Shown: positions 9,854 through 17,330 of the stretch, piece by piece
How the letters are laid out: every line of letters starts with the position of its first letter
How positions within the stretch are numbered: the stretch's first letter is position 1
Assembly: GCF_000320365.1 (NCBI RefSeq)
Contig: NZ_ANIN01000002.1
Span: 620,001 to 684,000 of the forward strand
Reading direction: 5' to 3'
Source of the DNA: Moraxella macacae 0408225
GTDB taxonomy: Bacteria > Pseudomonadota > Gammaproteobacteria > Pseudomonadales > Moraxellaceae
DNA: 64,000 bases
The notes under the pieces: generated by a model
What the model was told of the DNA's origin: nothing
The model's input: the letters and a program-made list of their open reading frames with translations, nothing else
The model's database searches: none
Program-made: the position numbers and the translations under genes

Positions 9854-11032
9854 ATGCAAAATCCCATTCTTGTTTTAAACTGTGGCTCATCTTCATTAAA
9901 ATACGCCCTTATCTCTGAAGATGGTGAAAACCGCATCGAAGGTTTAGCCGAAGCCTTAGGCAATGCTGATGCACGCATCAAGCATAAAGATCTTGAGGGC
10001 AATAAAACCGAAGTGCAAATCAGTGGCGGAGCACATGCCGAAGCTTTAAAAGTCATCTTAGGTGATTTAATCAAAGACTATAAACCCGTCGCTGTCGGTC
10101 ATCGCGTTGTGCATGGCGGCGAACAATTCAAAACTGCAACCGTTATCACGCCTGATGTGTTAAAAACCATTGACGAGTTGTCCTATTTGGCTCCACTGCA
10201 CAACCCTGCCAATGTTGAGGGCATTAAAGCCATCAGTGCAATTTTTCCAGATTTATCACAAGTGGCAATTTTTGACACCGCTTTTCACCAAACCATGCCA
10301 GCACACGCTTACCGCTATGCGTTACCAAAAGAGCTGTATACCAAACACCACATTCGCCGTTACGGTTTCCACGGTTCGTCGCATGCCTATGTATCAAATC
10401 GTGCCAGTGAACTGACCTCAAAAGATGGCAAACACGGCTGGATTGTTGCTCATCTTGGCAATGGCTGTTCCGCCAGTGCGATCTATGATGGCAAAAGCCT
10501 TGACACATCTATGGGGGTAACGCCACTTGAGGGCCTTATGATGGGTACGCGAAGCGGTGATGTTGATCCAAGTTTGCACGCTTTATTAAATCGCATTGCA
10601 GGCATGTCATTAAACGATGTCGACACGTTGCTCAACAAAAAAAGCGGCCTGTTAGGCGTATCAGGCATTTCTAATGACATGCGTGATTTGGAAAAAGCCC
10701 AACAAGACGGTCATGAAGATGCAATTTTAGCCCTTGACATGTTTGCTTATCGTGTTGCCAAATACATTTTAGCCTACAGTGCCGCCTTGCCAACATTGAC
10801 AGGCGTTGTGTTTACAGGAGGCGTGGGTGAAAATGGTGCAGATATGCGCAGCAAAATCGTGGAAAAACTCAAGCATTTGGGGGCAAAATTTGATCAAACT
10901 AAAAACCAAGCATTATTCCGTGGTGCAGAAGGTTCGTTTCATAGCGAAGATTCCAGCATTGAACTTTGGGTGATTCCAACTGATGAAGAACACCAAATCG
11001 CCACAGAAACCAAAGCAATTTTAGGGTTGTGA
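9854..11032 (+). CDS. ackA: Acetate kinase
   Basis: AckA interconverts acetate plus ATP with acetyl phosphate plus ADP. The 392-residue protein begins LVLNCGSSSLKYALI, the phosphate-binding start of the ASKHA fold. Further family signatures are VGHRVVHGG, FDTAFHQTMP, RRYGFHGSSH and HLGNGCSASAI, and GVVFTGGVGENG near the end. AAGGAAAACC precedes the ATG. It is followed by pta on the same strand with a 145-bp gap rich in AATATGTTAAATA repeats. The pair forms the acetate overflow/activation route. Confidence 0.97.
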   Translation: MQNPILVLNCGSSSLKYALISEDGENRIEGLAEALGNADARIKHKDLEGNKTEVQISGGAHAEALKVILGDLIKDYKPVAVGHRVVHGGEQFKTATVITPDVLKTIDELSYLAPLHNPANVEGIKAISAIFPDLSQVAIFDTAFHQTMPAHAYRYALPKELYTKHHIRRYGFHGSSHAYVSNRASELTSKDGKHGWIVAHLGNGCSASAIYDGKSLDTSMGVTPLEGLMMGTRSGDVDPSLHALLNRIAGMSLNDVDTLLNKKSGLLGVSGISNDMRDLEKAQQDGHEDAILALDMFAYRVAKYILAYSAALPTLTGVVFTGGVGENGADMRSKIVEKLKHLGAKFDQTKNQALFRGAEGSFHSEDSSIELWVIPTDEEHQIATETKAILGL

Positions 11033-11177
11033 TTGATTGTTGTTATTAAATAATTATTAAGTAATTCTTTAATAATTGTTAAATAATTATTAAATATAAT
11101 ATGTTAAATAAATATAATATGTTAAATATAACATAATGATTAAATGACTGTTAAATGATTGTAAATAAGAGGAAAAA

Positions 11178-12584
11178 ATGACTACAATTTTATTCATTCC
11201 TGTAAGCCAAACCGCAGACCTTGATGGTGCAATTGCCAAAACAGGCAAAGCCGCGTTTTCACCGTTTGAGTCCATCGGTCAAAATGAATTTGAAAGTGCC
11301 TTGGCAAATGGTAAATTTGATGATTTATTAGAAACCGTTTATGAAAAAGCCCAAGCCATCAACCATGACAACCCCATTCAAATCGTCAAAGGCATCGCTT
11401 TAACGCACGGTTATGCCAGCAGCGTGAACGAAAAACTCGCCCATGCCTTAGATGCAGATGTGATTTTGGTGGGTGATGAGCATGACGATGCGTTGTTTGC
11501 CATTGCCAAACAAGTTTTTGGTGAACGCGTCATCGGTCAAGTCAAAACAAACGATGATGTGGCAAATTTAATCAAAGCCAATAACCGCCCAAGTCGTTTA
11601 TCACCATCAGCATTTCGAAGTGCGTTGGTTAAAAAAGCCCAATCGGCCAAAAAACGCATTGTGCTGCCAGAAGGTGCTGAAGTGCGTACCGTGGAAGCTG
11701 CCATTATTTGCCAAAATCGTGGCATTGCCAACTGTGTCATGCTCGCCACCAAAGATGAAGTACAAGCGGTTGCCAATTCTAAAGGCTTGACAATTCCTGA
11801 TGATTTAGAGATCATAGATCCTGCCAGTATCGCCGAGCAATATGTCGCTCCTATGGTGGAACGCCGTAAAGGCAAAATTGACGAAGCCAAAGCCCGCGAA
11901 GAGCTAAAAGACACCGTTGTACTTGGTACGATGATGTTGCATATGGGTGATGTCGATGGGTTGGTATCAGGTGCCGTACACACCACTGCCAACACCATTC
12001 GTCCTGCATTCCAGTTAATCAAAACCGCACCACACTACTCACTTGTTTCATCTATATTTTTTATGCTATTGCCAGAACAAGTGGTCGTATATGGTGATTG
12101 TGCTGTTAATCCAAATCCAACCGCTGAACAATTGGCTGAAATTGCTATCCAATCCGCCCAATCTGCCAAAGCATTTGGCATTGATCCAAAAGTAGCCATG
12201 ATCAGTTATTCAACCATGAATTCTGCCAGTGGCCCTGATGTGGATTTGGTAACAGAAGCAACTCAACTTGTCAAACAAAAAATGCCAGAGCTTGCAGTAG
12301 ATGGCCCATTACAGTATGACGCAGCCGTTGTGGCAAATGTGGCTAAATCCAAAGCACCAAATTCACCTGTGGCAGGTCAAGCAAATGTCTTTATCTTTCC
12401 AAATCTAAGTGTTGGCAATGCACTGTACAAAGCGGTTCAACGCAATGCCAATGTATTGTCGGTTGGTCCTATGTTGCAAGGTTTAAATAAACCGGTCAAT
12501 GATCTGTCGCGTGGCTGTTTGATGGACGACATTATTTACACCATTGCCTTGACTGCTGTACAAGCAATGAGTGATGATGGTTAA
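11178..12584 (+). CDS. pta: Phosphate acetyltransferase, short form
   Basis: Pta interconverts acetyl-CoA and acetyl phosphate. The catalytic PTA_PTB domain fills roughly residues 135-465 ([54 protein letters not shown]). The enzyme is only 468 residues, against about 700 in E. coli and Pseudomonas. The N-terminal part lacks the P-loop of the usual CobQ-like domain, and the central DRTGG domain is missing. About 130 residues remain before the catalytic domain and resemble only the end of the first domain ([23 protein letters not shown]). AGAGGAAAAA precedes the ATG. The internal condensation is continuous, with no frameshift, so the short form is probably functional. Confidence 0.93.
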   Translation: MTTILFIPVSQTADLDGAIAKTGKAAFSPFESIGQNEFESALANGKFDDLLETVYEKAQAINHDNPIQIVKGIALTHGYASSVNEKLAHALDADVILVGDEHDDALFAIAKQVFGERVIGQVKTNDDVANLIKANNRPSRLSPSAFRSALVKKAQSAKKRIVLPEGAEVRTVEAAIICQNRGIANCVMLATKDEVQAVANSKGLTIPDDLEIIDPASIAEQYVAPMVERRKGKIDEAKAREELKDTVVLGTMMLHMGDVDGLVSGAVHTTANTIRPAFQLIKTAPHYSLVSSIFFMLLPEQVVVYGDCAVNPNPTAEQLAEIAIQSAQSAKAFGIDPKVAMISYSTMNSASGPDVDLVTEATQLVKQKMPELAVDGPLQYDAAVVANVAKSKAPNSPVAGQANVFIFPNLSVGNALYKAVQRNANVLSVGPMLQGLNKPVNDLSRGCLMDDIIYTIALTAVQAMSDDG

Positions 12585-12663
12585 GGTTTTTTGGATTGAC
12601 AATTAACATGCTTAAACCAACATGCTTAGAATTAACTGCTTGGCATAATTCATTGGCAAAGGT

Positions 12664-12693
12664 AAAAACCCCTAAACCTTGGTTTGGGGTTTT
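12664..12693 (+). terminator. Rho-independent terminator after pta
   Basis: AAAACCCCTAAACC pairs with GGTTTGGGGTTTT with one bulged T and a 2-base loop, followed by a T-rich stretch. It lies 80 bp downstream of the pta stop. Confidence 0.8.
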
Positions 12694-12812
12694 ATATTTA
12701 AATCGTTTTAATGATTGTAATTTTTAATGATTGCAATCATGATTGAAAAAACTTCTGCAAAAGGCTAATTTATGTTAAACTATGCCTAATTTTGGCTTTA
12801 AAATCATTTGTC

Positions 12813-13598
12813 ATGCCACAAGAAATACGACTTGCTGTGCTCATTGATGCCGATAACGCATCGGTTACGCACCTTGATAAACTGCTGTCCGAAATTGCCA
12901 CCCTCGGTAAGGCAAGTGTTCGCCGTGCGTATGGCGACTGGACTCGCCCACAACTTAACAGTTGGAAAAATGTACTGTTATCGCATTCCATTCAGCCCAT
13001 TCAACAATTTAGCTACACCACAGGTAAAAACGCCACCGATGCCAGTTTGATTATTGATGCGATGGATTTGTTATATACCGAACGTTTTGAAGGGTTTTGT
13101 TTGGTATCATCTGACAGTGATTTTACACGCCTGGCACAACGCATTCGTGAACAAGGGCTGTTGGTGTATGGTTTTGGACGCAGCAACACGCCAAAACCTT
13201 TTGTCCAAGCCTGCGATCGCTTTACTTATTTGGAATTTTTTGACGATGAAAAACGTCCAACAGTAGACTTTTATGATTCAGCGGACATGCTTTTTTCTAT
13301 CGATCGCAACCAAATGAAACCTGTTGATGTGGCAATTACCCTTGTGCGAGTGGCAATTACCAATATGGCAAATGATCAAGGTTGGGCAAACATTGCTCCT
13401 GTAAAAAATTACATTCTTAAAGTTGAGCCTGACTTTGATGCACGCTTGTTTAATTTTGACAAATTTAGTGATTTTTTACGGGCGTATCCGCGTTATTTTG
13501 AATTACAAGAACGCTTTCCCAATGATAAAAATCACAAAGTGGTTTTTGTACGCAATCGCAATTTGACCGATACGCCATCAGACAGCATGAAAAAATAA
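12813..13598 (+). CDS. NYN domain protein with C-terminal OST-HTH/LOTUS domain
   Basis: 261 residues from the chosen ATG. The frame can be read from a TTG 21 bp upstream, but conservation begins with the ATG. The first half is a NYN (LabA/DUF88, PIN-like) domain: LAVLIDADNAS supplies the first acidic residues and CLVSSDSDFTRLA the later pair, which together form a metal-dependent RNase site in this fold. The second half (GWANIAPVKNYI to RAYPRYFEL) looks like an OST-HTH/LOTUS RNA-binding module. The combination suggests an RNA-processing role, but no substrate can be named. It precedes rsfS with an 18-bp gap, so the two may be co-transcribed. Confidence 0.85.
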   Translation: MPQEIRLAVLIDADNASVTHLDKLLSEIATLGKASVRRAYGDWTRPQLNSWKNVLLSHSIQPIQQFSYTTGKNATDASLIIDAMDLLYTERFEGFCLVSSDSDFTRLAQRIREQGLLVYGFGRSNTPKPFVQACDRFTYLEFFDDEKRPTVDFYDSADMLFSIDRNQMKPVDVAITLVRVAITNMANDQGWANIAPVKNYILKVEPDFDARLFNFDKFSDFLRAYPRYFELQERFPNDKNHKVVFVRNRNLTDTPSDSMKK

Positions 13599-13616
13599 TT
13601 TTACCAGGAATACAAT

Positions 13617-14006
13617 ATGAATGTAGCATTATCCCCACAACGCCCAAGCTCTACCGCCCCTAGCTTTACCAATGAGCAATTAAAACAATGTTTGGCTGTG
13701 GTTAACACTGCATTAGAAGATTTAAAAGCCAAAAACATCACCGTCCTTGATGTAACCGATCTAACCGATGTTATGGAGTGCATTGTCATTGCTGAAGGCA
13801 CATCAAACCGTCATCTAAAAACCGTAGCAGACAAGGTGGCATTGGCAGCCAAACAAGCAGGTTTTATACCAATTGGCACAGAAGGACAAGGCACATCTGA
13901 CTGGGTATTGATTGATTTAGGAGCGGTTGTGGTACATGTCATGATGCCACAAGCTCGTGAATTTTATAACCTTGAAGGTTTATGGTCTAAGGATAATCCT
14001 CATTAA
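13617..14006 (+). CDS. rsfS: Ribosomal silencing factor RsfS
   Basis: A 129-residue DUF143/Iojap-family protein. RsfS binds uL14 and blocks 30S-50S joining when nutrients are scarce. Family hallmarks are LEDLKAKNITVLDV, the core IVIAEGTSNRHLKTVADKV, GTEGQGTSDWVLIDLGAVVVHVM and REFYNLEGLWS. AGGAATACAAT precedes the ATG. The usual neighbours nadD and proA are absent here, and it sits behind the NYN-LOTUS gene instead. Confidence 0.95.
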   Translation: MNVALSPQRPSSTAPSFTNEQLKQCLAVVNTALEDLKAKNITVLDVTDLTDVMECIVIAEGTSNRHLKTVADKVALAAKQAGFIPIGTEGQGTSDWVLIDLGAVVVHVMMPQAREFYNLEGLWSKDNPH

Positions 14007-14060
14007 ACAACCTTGCCCATTAAACAACCTTGTTGTCAAAATTATCCAAAAAGGAATGTT

Positions 14061-14774
14061 ATGCAACGTACCGCCGTGATTATTGGTGCAACAGGCTTGG
14101 TTGGACAGGCATTACTGCTCCAACTCGCCAGTTTATATCAACACGTTATCATCATCGCTCGCACTCAACCAAAAGGTTTGAGTGAAAACATGCACTTTTA
14201 TCAATTAAAAGATTTTAATCAATTAGAAAATTTTATCCAAAATTTAAATTTTTCCGATCCTGTAGATGCGTTTAGCTGTTTGGGAACGACCAAAAAACAA
14301 GCAGGCAGTGAACAAATGTTTTATCAAATTGATTTTGGCTTTAATTATGCCTTTGCCAAGACTTGTAAACATAAAGGCGTAAAGCGGTTTTTTCTGCTTT
14401 CATCTATGGGTGCAAACAAAGACAGTCGGTTTTTTTATAGTCGTGTTAAAGGTGAGTTGGAACAGGCGGTGTTGGCACTTGATTTTGTGCAACTGGGGAT
14501 TTTTCGCCCATCGTTGTTGCTTGGCAAGCACGATAACCGCCGTTTGGAAAACTTAGCCCAAAGTACTTTTGCTTGGTTAAAACCTGCCATTCCCAAAAAA
14601 CTGCCCATTTATCCAATTGAGGCACAACGTGTGGCTATGGCAATGGCTTTAACCGCCAATAATTGGCATATTGCCAATGTGTATCGCAACAACAGCCAAC
14701 AATCCTTGGCCAATCATCGACATCAGATTTTTAGCAATGCAGAAATGTTGGCAATGACGCGTTTTTCTGATTAG
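14061..14774 (+). CDS. NAD(P)-binding Rossmann-fold protein (atypical SDR, HTATIP2-like)
   Basis: 237 residues. The open frame begins at 14013, but AAGGAATGTT directly precedes the ATG at 14061 and the Rossmann motif follows at once (IIGATGLVGQALL). CLGTTKKQAGS, LLSSMGANKDSRFFYSRVKGELE and LGIFRPSLLLG match the 'oxidoreductase, NAD(P)H-binding' group related to HTATIP2/YbjT. In that group S, Y and K replace the classical SDR active site loosely (Y in FFYSRVK). No substrate is known for these proteins. It lies between rsfS and rraA on the same strand. Confidence 0.8.
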   Translation: MQRTAVIIGATGLVGQALLLQLASLYQHVIIIARTQPKGLSENMHFYQLKDFNQLENFIQNLNFSDPVDAFSCLGTTKKQAGSEQMFYQIDFGFNYAFAKTCKHKGVKRFFLLSSMGANKDSRFFYSRVKGELEQAVLALDFVQLGIFRPSLLLGKHDNRRLENLAQSTFAWLKPAIPKKLPIYPIEAQRVAMAMALTANNWHIANVYRNNSQQSLANHRHQIFSNAEMLAMTRFSD

Positions 14775-14777
14775 TTA

Positions 14778-14885
14778 TCCGTTTTTAACCAACAGGATTT
14801 TTTAACCAACAGACTTTTTTGATTTACAGGATTTTTAACTGACAGGATTTTTTTAACTGACAGGATTTTTTAATTTACAGGAGTA
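14778..14885. repeat. Degenerate tandem array of a ~20-bp unit upstream of rraA
   Basis: Five or six near-copies of TTTTTTAACTGACAGGA (variants AACCAACAGGA and ATTTACAGGA) fill the gap before rraA. Each unit ends in CAGGA. The last copy supplies the Shine-Dalgarno CAGGAG of rraA, so the array is a multiplied ribosome-binding-site region. Confidence 0.8.
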
Positions 14886-14889
14886 AGCC

Positions 14890-15396
14890 ATGAACCAAAT
14901 CGTTAGTAATTTTGTTACTTGTGATTTATTAGATGACAATCCAAATTGTCAAGTATGCAGTCCAAATATGGAGGGCAAGCGTTTTTTTAGCTACGGTGGT
15001 TTAAGCAGTTTTGGCGGAGAAGTGGTAACGGTAAAATGCTTTGAGGATAACAGTCGCGTAAAAGAAATGCTTGCTTGCCAAGGTTGTGGCAAGGTATTGG
15101 TGGTAGACGGCGGCGCGTCAATGCGCTGTGCGTTATTGGGTGATATGATTGCCAAAAGTGCACTTAACAATGGTTGGGTGGGCGTAATTGTATACGGCTG
15201 TGTGCGTGATGTAGATGAACTGGCAAACATGACTCTCGGTGTGCAGGCACTTGGCAGCATACCAAGAAAATCCAACCGCCAAGGCGTAGGTGAAATAGGC
15301 GTAACTTTACAATTTGGTGGCATCACCATTGAACAAGGTCAGTTTATTTACGCAGATAACAATGGCATTATTGTTAGCAACAAGCCTTTGATTTAA
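14890..15396 (+). CDS. rraA: RraA family protein (regulator of RNase E activity A-like)
   Basis: A 168-residue RraA-like protein. RraA of E. coli is a trimeric ring that binds RNase E and its degradosome scaffold and inhibits RNA decay; related proteins are HMG/CHA aldolases. GGLSSFGGEVVTVKCFEDNSRVKEML, VVDGGASMRCALLGDMIAKSA and NGWVGVIVYGCVRDVDEL are the typical segments. The D in DGGASMRCALLGD and the R-D of CVRDVDE are the residues that coordinate metal in the aldolase subgroup, so regulator and enzyme roles cannot be separated by sequence. CAGGAGTAAGCC precedes the ATG. Confidence 0.88.
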   Translation: MNQIVSNFVTCDLLDDNPNCQVCSPNMEGKRFFSYGGLSSFGGEVVTVKCFEDNSRVKEMLACQGCGKVLVVDGGASMRCALLGDMIAKSALNNGWVGVIVYGCVRDVDELANMTLGVQALGSIPRKSNRQGVGEIGVTLQFGGITIEQGQFIYADNNGIIVSNKPLI

Positions 15397-15406
15397 AAAA
15401 ATTGGC

Positions 15407-16099
15407 TTAAGATGAATGTTTGACAGGTTTACAATCCACTTGTGGATAAAACAAATCGCGGATAAATGCCAACAATTCATAACTGGCACGCCTTGAGTGC
15501 TTAAGATTTTGTCCAATCCTATGCCAATTGGCAGGCTCGCCCAATTCAGCAATATAGGGCGTGGTACTAATGCCATATAAAGCAAATTGGCGACGCGAAC
15601 GGTTCATATGATACGCATCGGTTACCAAAATCACACTGTTGACATTGACGGTTTCGGCGGTGAATTTGGCATTTTCACAAGTATTAAAACTGTTTTTTTC
15701 AGGAATAACCCACCAAATATTTTGGGTTTGTAACCACGCCATCATCCACGGAGCTTCTTTACCACTCACCACGATGGGTAGCGGTTGTTGTTGATAAAGC
15801 TGTACCGCGGTTTTTAGGCGTTGTTCGGTATATTGGTTAATGATGTTGTTATTTTGATGATCATTGGTTAAACCGCCGCCCAGCACCACGATAGCAGTAG
15901 CAGGCTGTATTGGTTTTGCATTGGCAGGCAATGAAATTTGGTTTAGCAAATACAACACCGAACGAGAATATAAAGGCGTAAATAAACTTAACACAAGACT
16001 TACGCCAATCACAACCAAAACCGTAAATAACGCTCCCAAAGTTTCTACCAAGGCATTTAACACATGAATGACTTTAATGAGTTTGGCGGATTGTGCCAT
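15407..16099 (-). CDS. YdcF/SanA-like DUF218 membrane protein
   Basis: 230 residues from the chosen start. The N-terminus carries one or two hydrophobic segments (LNALVETLGALFTVLVVIGVSLVLSLF). A DUF218 domain follows: AIVVLGGGLTND, then PIVVSGKEAPWM, then FNTCENAKFT and ILVTDAYHMNRSRRQFALYG. DUF218 proteins are envelope-associated, and some affect vancomycin resistance or polysaccharide precursors. Their reaction is not known. The frame is open to 16216 inside murB; I chose the ATG at 16099, which gives a 26-bp overlap with the murB 3' end. Its ribosome-binding site is weak. Translational coupling to murB is likely, and a cell-wall role would fit. Confidence 0.8.
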   Translation of the reverse strand: MAQSAKLIKVIHVLNALVETLGALFTVLVVIGVSLVLSLFTPLYSRSVLYLLNQISLPANAKPIQPATAIVVLGGGLTNDHQNNNIINQYTEQRLKTAVQLYQQQPLPIVVSGKEAPWMMAWLQTQNIWWVIPEKNSFNTCENAKFTAETVNVNSVILVTDAYHMNRSRRQFALYGISTTPYIAELGEPANWHRIGQNLKHSRRASYELLAFIRDLFYPQVDCKPVKHSS

Positions 16100-17204
16100 C
16101 GCTTTGGATCCAAACAGGTTCAGGCTCAAGCCAAATACCAAATTTTTGTGCAACCGCATCTTGAATAAACTGCATGGCTTTTGCAACATCAGCCTGTGTG
16201 GCATGATGTGGTGCATGATTGGTTAACACCAAGGCTTGATTGACATGCGTTAAAATCGGAAAAACCCCCTTGCCTTTTAACCCTGCGTTATCAATCAACC
16301 AACCTGATGCCAATTTTACCAAATTTGGATTTACACAATCGTCTATGGTTACAGGATATGCCACTAAGGCAGGGTAAGTTTTACGCAATTTGTCAACAAT
16401 GGTTTTATCAACCATCGGATTTTTAAAAAAACTGCCACAATTTGGCAAAGTTTTGGTATCAGGAATTTTACTTGCACGGATTTGGATAATGGCGTTCATG
16501 ACATCTTTTGGCGTTGGAATGGGATAACCTGCATTTTTGGCAAGGGCTTGTGCCACAACCGCGACATCACCATATTGAGTATTCACGCTTGGATCTTTTG
16601 ACAGTTTAAAGGTTACACTGACAATCAACCAATCGCCCGCTTCGCGTTTAAAAATGCTATCACGGTAACCAAATTCACACGCAACTTTGCTTAAGGTTTT
16701 AAAACTTAACGTTGGAATATGAAACGCAGTTACCGAATGGATAACCTCGTCTATTTGCACCCCATACGCACCGATATTTTGCACAGGTGATGCCCCCACC
16801 CAACTGGGGATAAGTGCCAAATTTTGCAACCCATACCAGCCTTTTTCTACCGTATCAAGCACCAAATCATGCCAAATCTCACCTGCCATCACCTCCAAAT
16901 GCACGCATTTTTCACATTCATGCACCACGGTTTTGCCTGTTAAAGTTGGTGATATCACAACCGCATCAAGGGTCTTTGGCAACACAATATTACTGCCATT
17001 AGAAATGATGACAAAACGCCGGTTTTGCTTGGTTAAACGTTGAAATAACGGTAAAATTTCATCTAAATTTTGTAAACAAACCAACTCATAAGCAAAACAT
17101 GCCAATGCCATTGTGTTAAGATGACTGATATTGGCACAATGGGCGGTATTGATAGGCGTGTTTTGAGTTGACATGCTTTGGGTTGACATGCTTTGGGTTG
17201 ACAT
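16074..17204 (-). CDS. murB: UDP-N-acetylenolpyruvoylglucosamine reductase
   Basis: MurB reduces UDP-GlcNAc-enolpyruvate to UDP-MurNAc with NADPH and FAD, an early peptidoglycan step. 376 residues. FVIISNGSNIVLP is the FAD pyrophosphate loop, NIGAYGVQIDEV the substrate loop, and NCGSFFKNP holds the proton-donor serine. The protein ends with the EPEPVWI glutamate region. The N-terminus is extended by MSTQSMSTQSMSTQN, a perfect 15-bp unit repeated in frame with three possible ATG starts. AAGAG lies 6 bp before the first ATG, so I keep the longest form. The repeat adds nothing recognisable to the enzyme. Confidence 0.95.
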   Translation of the reverse strand: MSTQSMSTQSMSTQNTPINTAHCANISHLNTMALACFAYELVCLQNLDEILPLFQRLTKQNRRFVIISNGSNIVLPKTLDAVVISPTLTGKTVVHECEKCVHLEVMAGEIWHDLVLDTVEKGWYGLQNLALIPSWVGASPVQNIGAYGVQIDEVIHSVTAFHIPTLSFKTLSKVACEFGYRDSIFKREAGDWLIVSVTFKLSKDPSVNTQYGDVAVVAQALAKNAGYPIPTPKDVMNAIIQIRASKIPDTKTLPNCGSFFKNPMVDKTIVDKLRKTYPALVAYPVTIDDCVNPNLVKLASGWLIDNAGLKGKGVFPILTHVNQALVLTNHAPHHATQADVAKAMQFIQDAVAQKFGIWLEPEPVWIQSDGTIRQTH

Positions 17205-17330
17205 AGAATACTCTTGTTGAGGCGTTTGTTAAGACGGTGATTTAATAAGATTGACAAAAAGAACAAAAAATTTTGGCAAAATAGTGTAACATTTTTTGCC
17301 AAAATTTACCACTGCTTGACAAAAATGAGT

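Noticed and set aside
11537-12022. 161-codon open frame antisense to pta
   Set aside because: Shadow of the catalytic domain; serine/alanine-rich translation typical of antisense frames.
12792-12812. TTG start extending the NYN-LOTUS protein by 7 residues
   Set aside because: No ribosome-binding site, and the family's conserved sequence starts after the ATG at 12813.
16100-16216. 39-codon N-terminal extension of the YdcF-like protein inside murB
   Set aside because: It would overlap murB by 143 bp, has no ribosome-binding site and is not membrane-protein-like; the ATG at 16099 places the hydrophobic segment near the N-terminus.
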